From contig JBDQQY010000021.1 in NCBI GenBank assembly GCA_039889035.1, positions 1 through 64,000 on the forward strand: a DNA stretch of 64,000 bases, read 5' to 3'. Numbering within the stretch: position 1 is the first letter of the stretch; each line of letters opens with the position of its first letter. Positions 16,618 through 24,627 of this stretch are shown piece by piece. The DNA comes from Plantactinospora sp039889035 (GTDB lineage Bacteria; Actinomycetota; Actinomycetes; Mycobacteriales; Micromonosporaceae). The translations under genes were made by a program, and so were the position numbers. Under the pieces are notes generated by a model, which was given only the letters and a program-made list of their open reading frames with translations, was not told the DNA's origin and ran no database searches.

Positions 16618-17613
16618 GTGTACGACGTGGTACTGCTCACCCTCGCCCCGGGTGAGGACGACCCGGCGGGCTGTGGCGCGGGCGGCGACTGCTGTTCGTC
16701 CGGTGCGGCGCCCCACCGGGCGGGCTGCGCGGACACCCCACGGGTACCGGTGCTGGCCTGCGCGGACGCGATCACCGAGCGCGGCGCCCGGGTCGAGACG
16801 GTGACCGCCCGGTCGGATCGGGAGATCGACGCGGTGCTGGCCCGGCTGGATGGTCCGCCCCGACCTGACCGGCTCGACTGGCCCGATCCGGACGGCAAGA
16901 CCCGACTCGTGGTCGCTACGGCGAGTGACGCACAGTTACGCGCCGTCATGCGTCGGCTGGTCCGCCGGTACGCCCCGCCGCCCAGCCGCCGTCCGGCCGA
17001 CCTCGCCGACAACCGGACCGTGCCGGACCTGCCGGCGATCGGCGTACTGCCGCTGGACCCGAGCCGGTCGACGGCGTCCGAGCCGCCCCGGGACCTCGCC
17101 GGGCAACTCGGCCTGCCCCGCGAACCGGCGGCGGTCGCCGCGGCGGTGCTCGACGGTCGGGTACGCCGTCTCGACCTGCTCCGCAACGACAGCGGCTCGG
17201 TCACCCTGGACGGCGCACTGCTCGGCGCCGCCAACGACGCCGGCACCCCGTTGGCCTGGCGTGGCCGGGTGGAGGTCGACGACACCGTGCTGTCGGCCGG
17301 TGACGATCCGCTGTTCGCCTGTGCCATCGGCAACGCGGGCGGCTACGCCGAACTCGGCGGGGTACGCCTGCTGTCCACAGCGGACCCGGCCGACGGCGCG
17401 GTCGAGGTCGCGGTGGCCGTACCGGTGGCCGCCCGGACCCGCTGGGGCCGCCGGACGGTACGCCTCGAGGTGCGCCGGGCCCGGGGCCGTGCGGTCGGGG
17501 TCACACCCCGTGATCCGGAGGTTCCGTTCCTGGACGACGGGGTAACGGGCACGCTGACCCGCAAGCGATCGTGGTGGATCGAGCCGGGGGCATGGGCGGT
17601 GTACGACCACTGA
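16618..17613 (+). CDS. Diacylglycerol-kinase-like protein, divergent
   Basis: A 331-residue protein that I place with actinobacterial diacylglycerol-kinase/LCB5-like proteins, mainly from the C-terminal beta domain (DDTVLSAGDDPLFACAIGNA, then VEVAVAVPV and LEVRRARG). The usual kinase GGDGT motif is not visible; the N-terminal half instead contains VVATASDAQLRAVMRRLVRR. A cysteine cluster lies near residues 19-40 (CGAGGDCCSSG), as if for metal. It is therefore possibly a non-catalytic relative. The GTG start at 16618 has AGGAGG at 16603-16608. It diverges from purA. Confidence 0.6.
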   Translation: MYDVVLLTLAPGEDDPAGCGAGGDCCSSGAAPHRAGCADTPRVPVLACADAITERGARVETVTARSDREIDAVLARLDGPPRPDRLDWPDPDGKTRLVVATASDAQLRAVMRRLVRRYAPPPSRRPADLADNRTVPDLPAIGVLPLDPSRSTASEPPRDLAGQLGLPREPAAVAAAVLDGRVRRLDLLRNDSGSVTLDGALLGAANDAGTPLAWRGRVEVDDTVLSAGDDPLFACAIGNAGGYAELGGVRLLSTADPADGAVEVAVAVPVAARTRWGRRTVRLEVRRARGRAVGVTPRDPEVPFLDDGVTGTLTRKRSWWIEPGAWAVYDH

Positions 17614-17707
17614 TCTGTTGTGGAAGGCTGTACGTGGGGACCTCCGTGCCCGGCCCGAGGCCGATCGGCGGGCATATCCTCGGGTGTGGGAGGGAGGTAG
17701 CTAGGCC

Positions 17708-20446
17708 GTGGTGAACAATCATGGAGACCGGGTGTACGTGCCGGGCCAGGTGCCGGCGGCGCCGCAGGAGGCCGAGCCGCTGTGGCCGCCGGACGAGATC
17801 GTCGCCGAGCCCCGTGACGAGTCCAATCCGATCAGTTGGGCGCCGACGCCACCACCGCCTCCGGACGCGACCCCACCGGGCCCGATGGCCGGGGTGCCGC
17901 AGCCCGTCGCGCACCAGCCCTACCAGGGCACTCCGCCACCTGCGGTTCCCGCTCCGCCACCCGCGATCCCGATGCCCCCGGTCCCGGCCGTGCCGCCCAC
18001 CTTCTCCCCGGTGCCGATCCCGCCCGGGCCACCCGTTCCGCAGCCGCCGCCGGTCCCGCCGGTGACCGCCGTACCGGTGCACCCGCCGGCACCGCCCGTG
18101 CACCCGCCGGCACCGCCCGTGCCGGCACCGCCACCGCCCGGTCCGGTCCCGAGCACCGGCCCGGCGGAGGATGCGGTGCACTCGCCGACCCGGGTCTGGC
18201 CCACGGTCGTCCCGAGCAACCAGGGCCGGGCCTCGGTGGGTACCGGTGACATCCGCCGACCCGACACCGCCGGCCGGCCGGAGAACACCGGTGACCCGGA
18301 GGCGGCCGGCCGGGCCCGGCCGGGGTCCCCGGACCGGCCGGGGTCCCCGGACCGGCCGGCGACCGGCGAGGAGCGCACCGGCGGTACCGGTACGGCCGAG
18401 CCCCGGGCCGCCGGCAAGGCGAGCGTCAGCCCCACCGCCGGCAAGGCGGCGGTCAGCCCGATGAGCCCGACCGCCGGCAAGGCGTCCGTCTCTCCGACCG
18501 CCGGCAAGGCGGCGGTGAGCCCGACCGCGGGCAAGGCGACGGTCGGGCCGGCGAGCGGGGCGAACCCGGCCGTCCCGACCAGCGGCGCCGCCCCGGCCGG
18601 CGGGGCGAACTCGACCAGCGGCGCCATTCCGACGAACGGATCCACTCCGACCAGCGGGGCGGCTTCGACCAGCGGCGCGACCCCGACCAGCGGGGTAGCT
18701 TCGACCAGCGGTGCGATTCCGGCGAGCGGGGCGGCGGGCGGAGGCGCCGGGCCGGCTGAGTCCTCGTCCGGTCCCGAGCAGAGCGGGTCGGCGACCAGCC
18801 AGGGCACCGGTGACGGGTCGCCCGAGGCCGGCGTGCCGCAGCCGGAGGCCGAGCCGGCCGAGCAGCGGGAGTCCGCCCGGTCCGCCGAACCGGCCCGGGG
18901 CCGGGCGACGCTGCCGGCCACCAGCCGGCCGCAGCCGGACGGCGGCCCAGCCCGGCCGCCCGCCGAGTCGCCGTGGGCGCAGCCGCCGCAGCGGCCGCTC
19001 GGCCCGCAGCAGGGCCCGGCGGCACCGGTGGCAGCACCACCGGTCCCGCCACCGCCGGTGCCTCCGCAGCCGGTCCCGGTGCAGCCGGTCTCCGGCCCCG
19101 GTCCCGACCCGGCGACCGGATCGGCTCCGCCGTTCGGTCCGTATCCGCCCACGATCACGCCAGGCCCGTACTCGGCGGCGGCGCGTCCGGTGTCGGCCTA
19201 TCCGCCGTCGCAGCCACCGGGCCCCCCGCAGCCGCCGCCTCCGGTGGCGGGGCACCCGGCGTACCCGCCGCAGCCGGCTGACCAGCCCGGTCCGCCCGGT
19301 TATCCGAGCCAGCCCGGCTATCCGAGCTATCCACCCCCGCCGGTACCCGGCCCGCAGTCCGGCTGGGCACCGCCGCCGGTGCCCCCGGTCCCGCCGCACC
19401 CGGGGGTGACCGAGGTGCCGCAGCAGCCGTACGCCGAGTCGGCCGGGGTGCAGCGGGTGCCGCCACAACCGGCGAACGCCTACCCCGATCCGCTCTGGAC
19501 GCCGGAGTCCGGCACGCCCACCGCCGAGGACTTCGCCCGGCGCCGCGCGGTACGCCCCGCCGACCCGATCGCCCAGATGGGGGTACGCGCCGCGGTCAAC
19601 AAGACCACCCTGGGGCTGGTGAAGCTCGCTCCGGGTCGGCACGAGCAGGAGATCAAGCAGGACATCGAGATGATCCGCCGGAACTTCGGCGGGCTCCGGC
19701 AGGTGACGGTCGTCAACCCCAAGGGCGGTGCCGGCAAGACGGTGGCGATCCTGCTGCTGGCGATGACCTTCGGGCAGAAGCGCGGCGGGTACGTGCTGGC
19801 CTGGGACAACAACGAGACCCAGGGCACCCTGGGGATGCGGGCCCAGCAGGACTTCCACTCCCGCACGGTGCGGGACATGCTGCGCGACCTCTACCAGTTC
19901 AAGGGACCGCACGGCGGCCGGGTCGGCGACCTGTCTCAGTACGTACGGTCGCAGAGCGAGGGCATGTTCGACGTCCTCGCCTCGGACGAGTCGGCGACCG
20001 GTGGCGAGATGCTCACCGCCGCCGCCTTCGCGGAGATCCGTGAGGTGGTCAGCCGGTTCTACAAGTTGATCTTCGTGGACACCGGGAACAACGTCCGGGC
20101 CCAGAACTGGCAGGCGGCGATCGACGCCACCGACCAACTCGTGGTGACCATGTCGGCCCGGAACGACTCCGCCGAGACGGCCGCCCGGATGCTCGACCAC
20201 CTGGAGCAGAGCGGCCGGCAGCGGCTGGTCCGCCAGGCGGTCACGGTGGTCTCGATGCCACCGTCCCGCAAGGAGATCGACCTGCCGGCGATCCAGCGGC
20301 ACTTCGCCGCCCGCACCAGGGCGGTGCTGCTGGCACCGTACGAGCGGTTGATCGACACCGGCGAGCCGATCCGGTACGCCCAGCTCTCGTCCGCGACCCG
20401 GGACGCCTGGCTCAAGATCGCGGCATCGGTGGCCGAAGGGCTCTGA
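17708..20446 (+). CDS. Proline-rich MinD/ParA-like ATPase (EspI-like)
   Basis: A 912-residue protein with two very different parts. Residues 1 to about 610 are disordered, rich in Pro, Ala, Gly and Ser, with two internal repeat arrays. Residues ~640-912 form a MinD/ParA-type ATPase with the deviant Walker A motif KGGAGKT at 672-678, a WDNNETQGTLG switch-like strand and FVDTGNNVRAQNW as Walker B region. The layout recalls EspI (Rv3876) of ESX-1 and related Streptomyces proteins, where such ATPases accompany type VII secretion or polar positioning; no ESX genes lie nearby. Start GTG 17708 follows GGAGGT at 17693-17698. The function is inferred only at family level. Confidence 0.8.
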   Translation: MVNNHGDRVYVPGQVPAAPQEAEPLWPPDEIVAEPRDESNPISWAPTPPPPPDATPPGPMAGVPQPVAHQPYQGTPPPAVPAPPPAIPMPPVPAVPPTFSPVPIPPGPPVPQPPPVPPVTAVPVHPPAPPVHPPAPPVPAPPPPGPVPSTGPAEDAVHSPTRVWPTVVPSNQGRASVGTGDIRRPDTAGRPENTGDPEAAGRARPGSPDRPGSPDRPATGEERTGGTGTAEPRAAGKASVSPTAGKAAVSPMSPTAGKASVSPTAGKAAVSPTAGKATVGPASGANPAVPTSGAAPAGGANSTSGAIPTNGSTPTSGAASTSGATPTSGVASTSGAIPASGAAGGGAGPAESSSGPEQSGSATSQGTGDGSPEAGVPQPEAEPAEQRESARSAEPARGRATLPATSRPQPDGGPARPPAESPWAQPPQRPLGPQQGPAAPVAAPPVPPPPVPPQPVPVQPVSGPGPDPATGSAPPFGPYPPTITPGPYSAAARPVSAYPPSQPPGPPQPPPPVAGHPAYPPQPADQPGPPGYPSQPGYPSYPPPPVPGPQSGWAPPPVPPVPPHPGVTEVPQQPYAESAGVQRVPPQPANAYPDPLWTPESGTPTAEDFARRRAVRPADPIAQMGVRAAVNKTTLGLVKLAPGRHEQEIKQDIEMIRRNFGGLRQVTVVNPKGGAGKTVAILLLAMTFGQKRGGYVLAWDNNETQGTLGMRAQQDFHSRTVRDMLRDLYQFKGPHGGRVGDLSQYVRSQSEGMFDVLASDESATGGEMLTAAAFAEIREVVSRFYKLIFVDTGNNVRAQNWQAAIDATDQLVVTMSARNDSAETAARMLDHLEQSGRQRLVRQAVTVVSMPPSRKEIDLPAIQRHFAARTRAVLLAPYERLIDTGEPIRYAQLSSATRDAWLKIAASVAEGL
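18415..18735 (+). repeat. Two in-frame degenerate repeat arrays
   Basis: 18415-18551 encodes about five copies of a 9-11-residue unit of the kind SVSPTAGKA. 18567-18735 encodes about eight copies of a 6-7-residue unit of the kind TSGAIP/TSGAAS. Both keep the frame of the disordered N-terminal region of the ATPase. Similar codons across units indicate recent slippage rather than old divergence. Confidence 0.8.
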
Positions 20447-20581
20447 CCAGCCTGGTCGCCAACGGGATCAGCGCCCGGCGGTGCCCGCCCAACGGGCCGG
20501 TGGCAGCTTCCGGCTCGACGACCGGTGGCCGCTCCGGAGCTTTCACCGCCCGCCGCGCGGGTCGCCGACGCAGGGTCGGCG

Positions 20582-21010
20582 TCAGGTGCCGGAGAGGGCG
20601 TCGCCGGCCGCCGGATCACAGTCGCGGAGGAACTGCGCGCAGCGGGCCGCCTCGTCGGACTCGCCGATCTCGCCGGCCGCCCGGGACAGCACGTGCAGGC
20701 AGCGCAGGAAACCCTGGTTCGGCACGTGGCTCCACGGCACCGGACCGTGACCCTTCCAGCCGCTGCGGCGGAGCTGGTCCAGACCCCGGTGATAGCCGGT
20801 GCGCGCGTACGCGTAGGCGGCGACGACCTGGCCGGAGCCGAGCGCCCGCGCGGCCAGGGCCGCCCAGGCCGCGCTGAACGTCGGGTGCTGCGCGGCGGCC
20901 GAGGCGTACGCCTCGTCGGTGTCCGCCGCCCGCGCGGCGGCGAGCGCCGTCTCGGCGGGGTCGTCCGCGGGAAGCAGGGTGGCCGGCGGTTCGGGCAAGA
21001 GGTTCTGCAT
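20582..21010 (-). CDS. DUF3151 family protein
   Basis: A 142-residue actinobacterial protein of unknown function. It starts MQNLLPEPPATLLPADDPAE, and the core contains AYAYARTGYHRGLDQLRRSG and HVPNQGFLRCLHVLSRAAGE, all recognisable DUF3151 features. The family occurs near fba and purA in other actinobacteria, as here. The protein is soluble and helical, somewhat TPR-like. There is no clear ribosome binding site before the ATG, so leaderless translation is possible. Confidence 0.85.
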   Translation of the reverse strand: MQNLLPEPPATLLPADDPAETALAAARAADTDEAYASAAAQHPTFSAAWAALAARALGSGQVVAAYAYARTGYHRGLDQLRRSGWKGHGPVPWSHVPNQGFLRCLHVLSRAAGEIGESDEAARCAQFLRDCDPAAGDALSGT

Positions 21011-21315
21011 CGGACCATTCAACCCGGCCGCCACCGGCTCCGGCGAGCGGGGTGTGTCACGTGGGATGGCTGAACGGCTGAGGGATCCGTCACGCGTGCG
21101 GCCGGTGCGGTTCGGGCGGCACTGGACTACAAATAGAGATCCGGAGCCTCCCCAGGACCCGGTAACAGAGAGCCCGGCGACCTGGTGTCGCCGGGCTCTC
21201 GCCGGTTTCCTGCCGCCCCGTGCTCGGCTTACCGTTTCGGCCCGCCCTGAGCCCGCCGCGAGTCCGCCGTGGGGTCCGGCGTGAGCCGGTTGCCGGGTCG
21301 GGGCAAGATGGCGGG
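21011..21315. other. Divergent intergenic region with one strong hairpin
   Basis: A 305-bp region between divergent DUF3151 and LOG genes. A 12-bp perfect stem, GAGCCCGGCGAC with a 5-base loop, lies at 21170-21198. A terminator in a divergent region is unexpected, so a short transcript may end here. The segment ACTACAAATAGAG at 21128-21140 is notably AT-richer than its surroundings and may be a promoter. Confidence 0.45.
21170..21198 (+). terminator. Isolated hairpin, possible small-RNA terminator
   Basis: A 12-bp perfect inverted repeat with a 5-nt loop. It does not follow a coding gene on either strand: the LOG gene starts 118 bp to the right and DUF3151 starts 160 bp to the left. It may end an unannotated small RNA or attenuate the LOG gene leader. 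Confidence 0.4.
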
Positions 21316-22554
21316 GTGCCCACCCCACCCCCCGCCGACGTGCTCGAACCGCACGACGACACCGCCGACGAGATCGAGTCGCGCGCCGAACTGGATCTCC
21401 ACCTCCGGAGCGGCAGCCTCGCCGGGCTGACCGTGCAGGGTCTCCGGCTGGATCTCGATCCGGTGCCGGACCTGGCCGCGGTCGACCTGACCGGCACCCT
21501 CTTCGCGGGGTGCCGGTTCGTCTCCCGCGAGGTGGAGGCGGAGCTGGTCCGGCGCGGGGCGACCGTGGTACCCGACTTCGCGGCGCTGCCGTACCCGACG
21601 CACCCGTCCCGGCTCTACACCGCCGAGGAGCTGGCCGCCGGGTTCGACACCGGCGGCTTCGCCGGGATGTACGACACCGTGGTCTACGAGCACTTCCGCG
21701 GCCATGGCGGTGCGCTGCCGGAGCTGCGGGAGGCACTGGCCCAGCGGCTGCACGACCACGCCGTCGACAACGCGCTGGCCGACGCCACCCGCGCCTGGCT
21801 GGCCCGGCACGGTCCGGGTTCCGTGGTCGGGGTGATGGGCGGGCACGCGGTGCCGCGCGGCACCTCGGCGTACCGGCTGGCCGCGACGCTCGGCTGGGAA
21901 CTGGCCCGGGCCGGCCGGCTGGTGGTGACCGGCGGCGGCCCGGGGGTGATGGAGGCGGCGAACCTGGGCGCCTACCTCTCCGAACGGTCGACGGCCGACC
22001 TCAGCTCGGCGATCGACCTGCTGGCCACCGCGCCGGACTTCACCGACCACGACCCCTACACGGCCGCCGCGCTCCGGGTGCGGGCCCGGTACGAACCGGC
22101 GGTACCGCAGCCCCGCAACGGAAACGGCAACGGCAACGGCCACCGGGGCGCCGACCCGGACGGCTGGGCCCGGCGCGGTGGGCTCGCCATCCCCACCTGG
22201 CTGTACGGGCACGAGCCGGCGAACCTCTTCGCCGGCCGGATCGCCAAGTATTTCTCCAACGCGATCCGGGAGGACACCATCCTCCGGCTGGCCCGGGGCG
22301 GGATCGTCTTCGCCGCCGGTCGGGCCGGCACCGTGCAGGAGGTGTTCCAGGCGGCCACCAAGACGTTCTACGGCACCGACGGCGACAGCGGTCCGTACGT
22401 CTTCCTGGACAGCGCGTTCTGGACCCGGACCCTGCCGATCGAGGCGCTGCTGCGCCCGCTGCTGGCCCTCGCGCCCGCCGGTGACCTGGCCCGTTCGGTG
22501 CACATCACCGACGACGTGCACGAGGCCGTCCGGCTGCTCACCGCCACGCCGTAA
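21316..22554 (+). CDS. LOG-family Rossmann-fold nucleotide-binding protein
   Basis: A 412-residue protein with a C-terminal LOG-like domain. VVGVMGGHAVPRGTSAYR and VVTGGGPGVMEAANLGAYL match the lysine-decarboxylase-like/LOG fold. The second LOG motif, normally PGGxGTxxE, reads AAGRAGTVQEVFQ, so the first two residues differ. LOG proteins hydrolyse nucleoside 5'-monophosphates to free bases; activity here is uncertain. The N-terminal ~180 residues are an extra domain, and an Asn/Gly stretch (NGNGNGNG) forms a linker in the middle. GTG at 21316 was chosen because upstream frame is Arg/Pro-rich noise. Confidence 0.75.
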   Translation: MPTPPPADVLEPHDDTADEIESRAELDLHLRSGSLAGLTVQGLRLDLDPVPDLAAVDLTGTLFAGCRFVSREVEAELVRRGATVVPDFAALPYPTHPSRLYTAEELAAGFDTGGFAGMYDTVVYEHFRGHGGALPELREALAQRLHDHAVDNALADATRAWLARHGPGSVVGVMGGHAVPRGTSAYRLAATLGWELARAGRLVVTGGGPGVMEAANLGAYLSERSTADLSSAIDLLATAPDFTDHDPYTAAALRVRARYEPAVPQPRNGNGNGNGHRGADPDGWARRGGLAIPTWLYGHEPANLFAGRIAKYFSNAIREDTILRLARGGIVFAAGRAGTVQEVFQAATKTFYGTDGDSGPYVFLDSAFWTRTLPIEALLRPLLALAPAGDLARSVHITDDVHEAVRLLTATP

Positions 22555-22563
22555 CGGGGGGCG

Positions 22564-22580
22564 ACCCGCCCGGGGCGGGT
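22564..22580. terminator. Hairpin between LOG gene and fba
   Basis: ACCCGCC and GGCGGGT form a 7-bp stem with a 3-base loop, 9 bp after the LOG gene stop. A second stem (CCACCC/GGGTGG) lies near 22620-22635 before the fba stop. Together they could end transcription from both sides. Confidence 0.45.
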
Positions 22581-22645
22581 GGGCCTGGCCGGTGCCGGGG
22601 ATCGGCGACCGTGGCCCCACCCGCCGCCGGGGTGGACCGCCGGAA

Positions 22646-23674
22646 CTACTTGGCCAGCGTCGTACCGGTCGAGCGCAGGTGCTCGCACGCCTCGACGACC
22701 CGCTGCGCCATGCCCGCCTCGGCCGCCTTGCCCCAGACCCGGGGGTCGTACATCTTCTTGTTGCCGACCTCGCCGTCGACCTTCAGCACACCGTCGTAGT
22801 TGCGGAGCATGTGGTCCGCCACCGGCCGGGTGAAGGTGTACTGCGTGTCGGTGTCGATGTTCATCTTCACCACGCCGTAGTCCAGCGCCTCGCGGATCTC
22901 GGAGAGCAGCGAGCCGGAGCCGCCGTGGAAGACCAGGCTGAGCGGCTTGTCGCCCTTGTTGTACTTGGCGCCGACCGCCTGCTGGATCTCGTTGAGGATC
23001 TCCGGGCGGAGCTTGACGTTGCCGGGCTTGTAGACGCCGTGCACGTTGCCGAAGGTCAGCGCCGCCATGTAGCGGCCCTTCTCGCCGAGGCCGAGCGCGT
23101 CGACCATGGCGATGCCGTCCTCGACGGTGGTGTAGAGCTTCTCGTTGATCGCGTTCTCGACACCGTCCTCCTCGCCGCCGACCACGCCGACCTCGATCTC
23201 CAGCACGATGTGCCCGGCCGCCGCCTCGTCGAGCAACTGCGACGCGATCTCCAGGTTCTCCCCGACCGGTACGGCGGAGCCGTCCCACATGTGCGACTGG
23301 AACAGCGGCTCCTCGCCCCGGGCCACCCGCTCCTTGGAAATCGCCATCAGCGGGCGGACGAACTTGTCGAGCTTGTCCTTCGGGCAGTGGTCGGTGTGCA
23401 GCGCGACGTTGACCGGGTAGTTCTTGGCCACCTCGCGGGCGTACGCGGCGAAGGCCACCGCGCCGGTCACCATGTTCTTCACCGTCGGGCCGGAGAGGTA
23501 TTCCGCGCCGCCGGTGGAGACCTGGATGATGCCGTCGCTCTCCGCGTCGGCGAAGCCGCGCAGCGCCGCGTTCAGGGTCTGCGAGGACGTCACGTTGATC
23601 GCCGGGTACGCATACCGGCCCGCCTTGGCGCGGTCCAGCATCTCGGCGTAGACCTCGGGGGAAGCGATGGGCAT
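22646..23674 (-). CDS. fba: Fructose-bisphosphate aldolase, class II
   Basis: A 342-residue zinc aldolase of glycolysis and gluconeogenesis, converting fructose 1,6-bisphosphate to two triose phosphates. Zinc and substrate motifs are visible: ALHTDHCPK, QSHMWDGSA, LEIEVGVVGGEEDGV, FGNVHGVYKPG, FHGGSGS and KMNIDTDTQY. Length is typical. The ATG at 23674 has AAGGAG upstream. A GC-rich palindromic repeat lies about 100 bp upstream and may belong to its 5' region. Confidence 0.97.
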   Translation of the reverse strand: MPIASPEVYAEMLDRAKAGRYAYPAINVTSSQTLNAALRGFADAESDGIIQVSTGGAEYLSGPTVKNMVTGAVAFAAYAREVAKNYPVNVALHTDHCPKDKLDKFVRPLMAISKERVARGEEPLFQSHMWDGSAVPVGENLEIASQLLDEAAAGHIVLEIEVGVVGGEEDGVENAINEKLYTTVEDGIAMVDALGLGEKGRYMAALTFGNVHGVYKPGNVKLRPEILNEIQQAVGAKYNKGDKPLSLVFHGGSGSLLSEIREALDYGVVKMNIDTDTQYTFTRPVADHMLRNYDGVLKVDGEVGNKKMYDPRVWGKAAEAGMAQRVVEACEHLRSTGTTLAK

Positions 23675-23770
23675 GTGAAACGCTCCTTACTAACCGCTCT
23701 CGGCCTGCTCGGCCGCTGTCTGGATGATCTCTTCCCACCTCCCCTCGCGGCCGGTGGTCGCGGGTGAGGG

Positions 23771-23813
23771 TCGATGCGCGGGCGCCGCGCGGTTCAGGTG
23801 GGAAAAGACTCGA
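23771..23813 (-). repeat. Interspersed palindromic repeat, copy A (upstream of fba)
   Basis: On the minus strand the core is CTTTTCC-CACCTGAAC followed by the hairpin GCGCGGCGCCCGCGC. A near copy lies at 26402-26446 upstream of the glycosyltransferase region. The 15-bp GC palindrome is identical in both copies and the flanks share most bases. Confidence 0.6.
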
Positions 23814-23895
23814 TGGGTGCGCCCGGACCGCGCTGTCCTCCGCCCCGAAGTATCCCGTAGTCCGCTCGCGCCAATTCAACCCACCCGGCCCCGGC

Positions 23896-24276
23896 TCAGC
23901 GTTCGGACCGGCCCGGCCACACGACGCCGATCAGCCAGCTCACCACGGCCATCACGATCGCCCCGTAGAAGGCGGGCCAGAAGCCGTCGATTTCGAACGG
24001 CAGGTCGAACACGTGCGCGATCCAGTCCGTGAGCAGGAAGAGCAGCGCGTTGACGACCAGCGCGAACAGTCCCAAGGTCAGCACGTAGAAGACGCAGCCG
24101 ACGACGCGGATGATCGGCTTGAGCACCGCGTTGACCACCCCGAAGATGAACGCCACGACGAGTACGGTCAGCGCGTCCTCTCCGGTGGACCGCCCGGTCA
24201 GCTCGATACCGGGCACCACCAGGCTGGTGATCCACAGCGCCAACGCGCTGATCACCAGCCTGATCAGGAAGCCCAC
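23896..24276 (-). CDS. Phage-holin-family four-span membrane protein
   Basis: A 126-residue integral membrane protein with four predicted spans and the family signatures VVPGIEL (residues ~20-27) and FGVVNAVLKPIIR. It belongs to the mycobacterial four-TMS holin-like family (Phage_holin_4_2), which is chromosomal and widespread despite its name; a role in lysis is not shown. The GTG start at 24276 was chosen because the first span begins directly after it. The C-terminus WPGRSER is short and charged. Confidence 0.82.
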   Translation of the reverse strand: MGFLIRLVISALALWITSLVVPGIELTGRSTGEDALTVLVVAFIFGVVNAVLKPIIRVVGCVFYVLTLGLFALVVNALLFLLTDWIAHVFDLPFEIDGFWPAFYGAIVMAVVSWLIGVVWPGRSER

Positions 24277-24411
24277 CGCCTCATGGTGGCACGCGACCCG
24301 GAGCCGGACGGGCGGTTTAGCCCGCTCCGGGACCGGGCACGGTGCTCCGGGTACGGGCCACCCGATCAGCCCGTACGGTGGAACCAGCGGCACCAATCGG
24401 CAGGAGTAGAC

Positions 24412-24627
24412 ATGGGCCAGCCCGACGAGGACTTCGCTCCCGGCGACCACCTGACCCCGGACGAGCGCGACCCGGAGGCGCCGGCCGCGGACGCCGTGGA
24501 GCAGGCGACGGTCGCGAACCCGAACAACGAGGAGCAGCCGGCCGTGCGGACCGGGCTCGAGGTCAACGACTGGGACGCCCTGGAGCAGGCCCAGGTCGTC
24601 GGCACCGAGGACGACGACTACCGCTGA
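24412..24627 (+). CDS. Small acidic protein, unknown function
   Basis: A 71-residue, strongly acidic protein (DEDFAPGDHLTPDERD at the N-terminus, TEDDDYR at the end). ATG at 24412 has AGGAG at 24402-24406. No membrane span or signal peptide is seen. The recurring WDALEQAQVVG-type ending suggests a conserved tail, but I do not recognise a named family. Its last ten bases overlap the 3' end of the convergent glycosyltransferase gene. Confidence 0.65.
   Translation: MGQPDEDFAPGDHLTPDERDPEAPAADAVEQATVANPNNEEQPAVRTGLEVNDWDALEQAQVVGTEDDDYR

Noticed and set aside
17501..20302. 933-residue open frame on the minus strand
   Set aside because: It lies opposite the proline-rich ATPase gene. Its Arg/Gly/His composition is that of an antisense shadow of GC-rich codons, and it has no recognisable domain or ribosome site.
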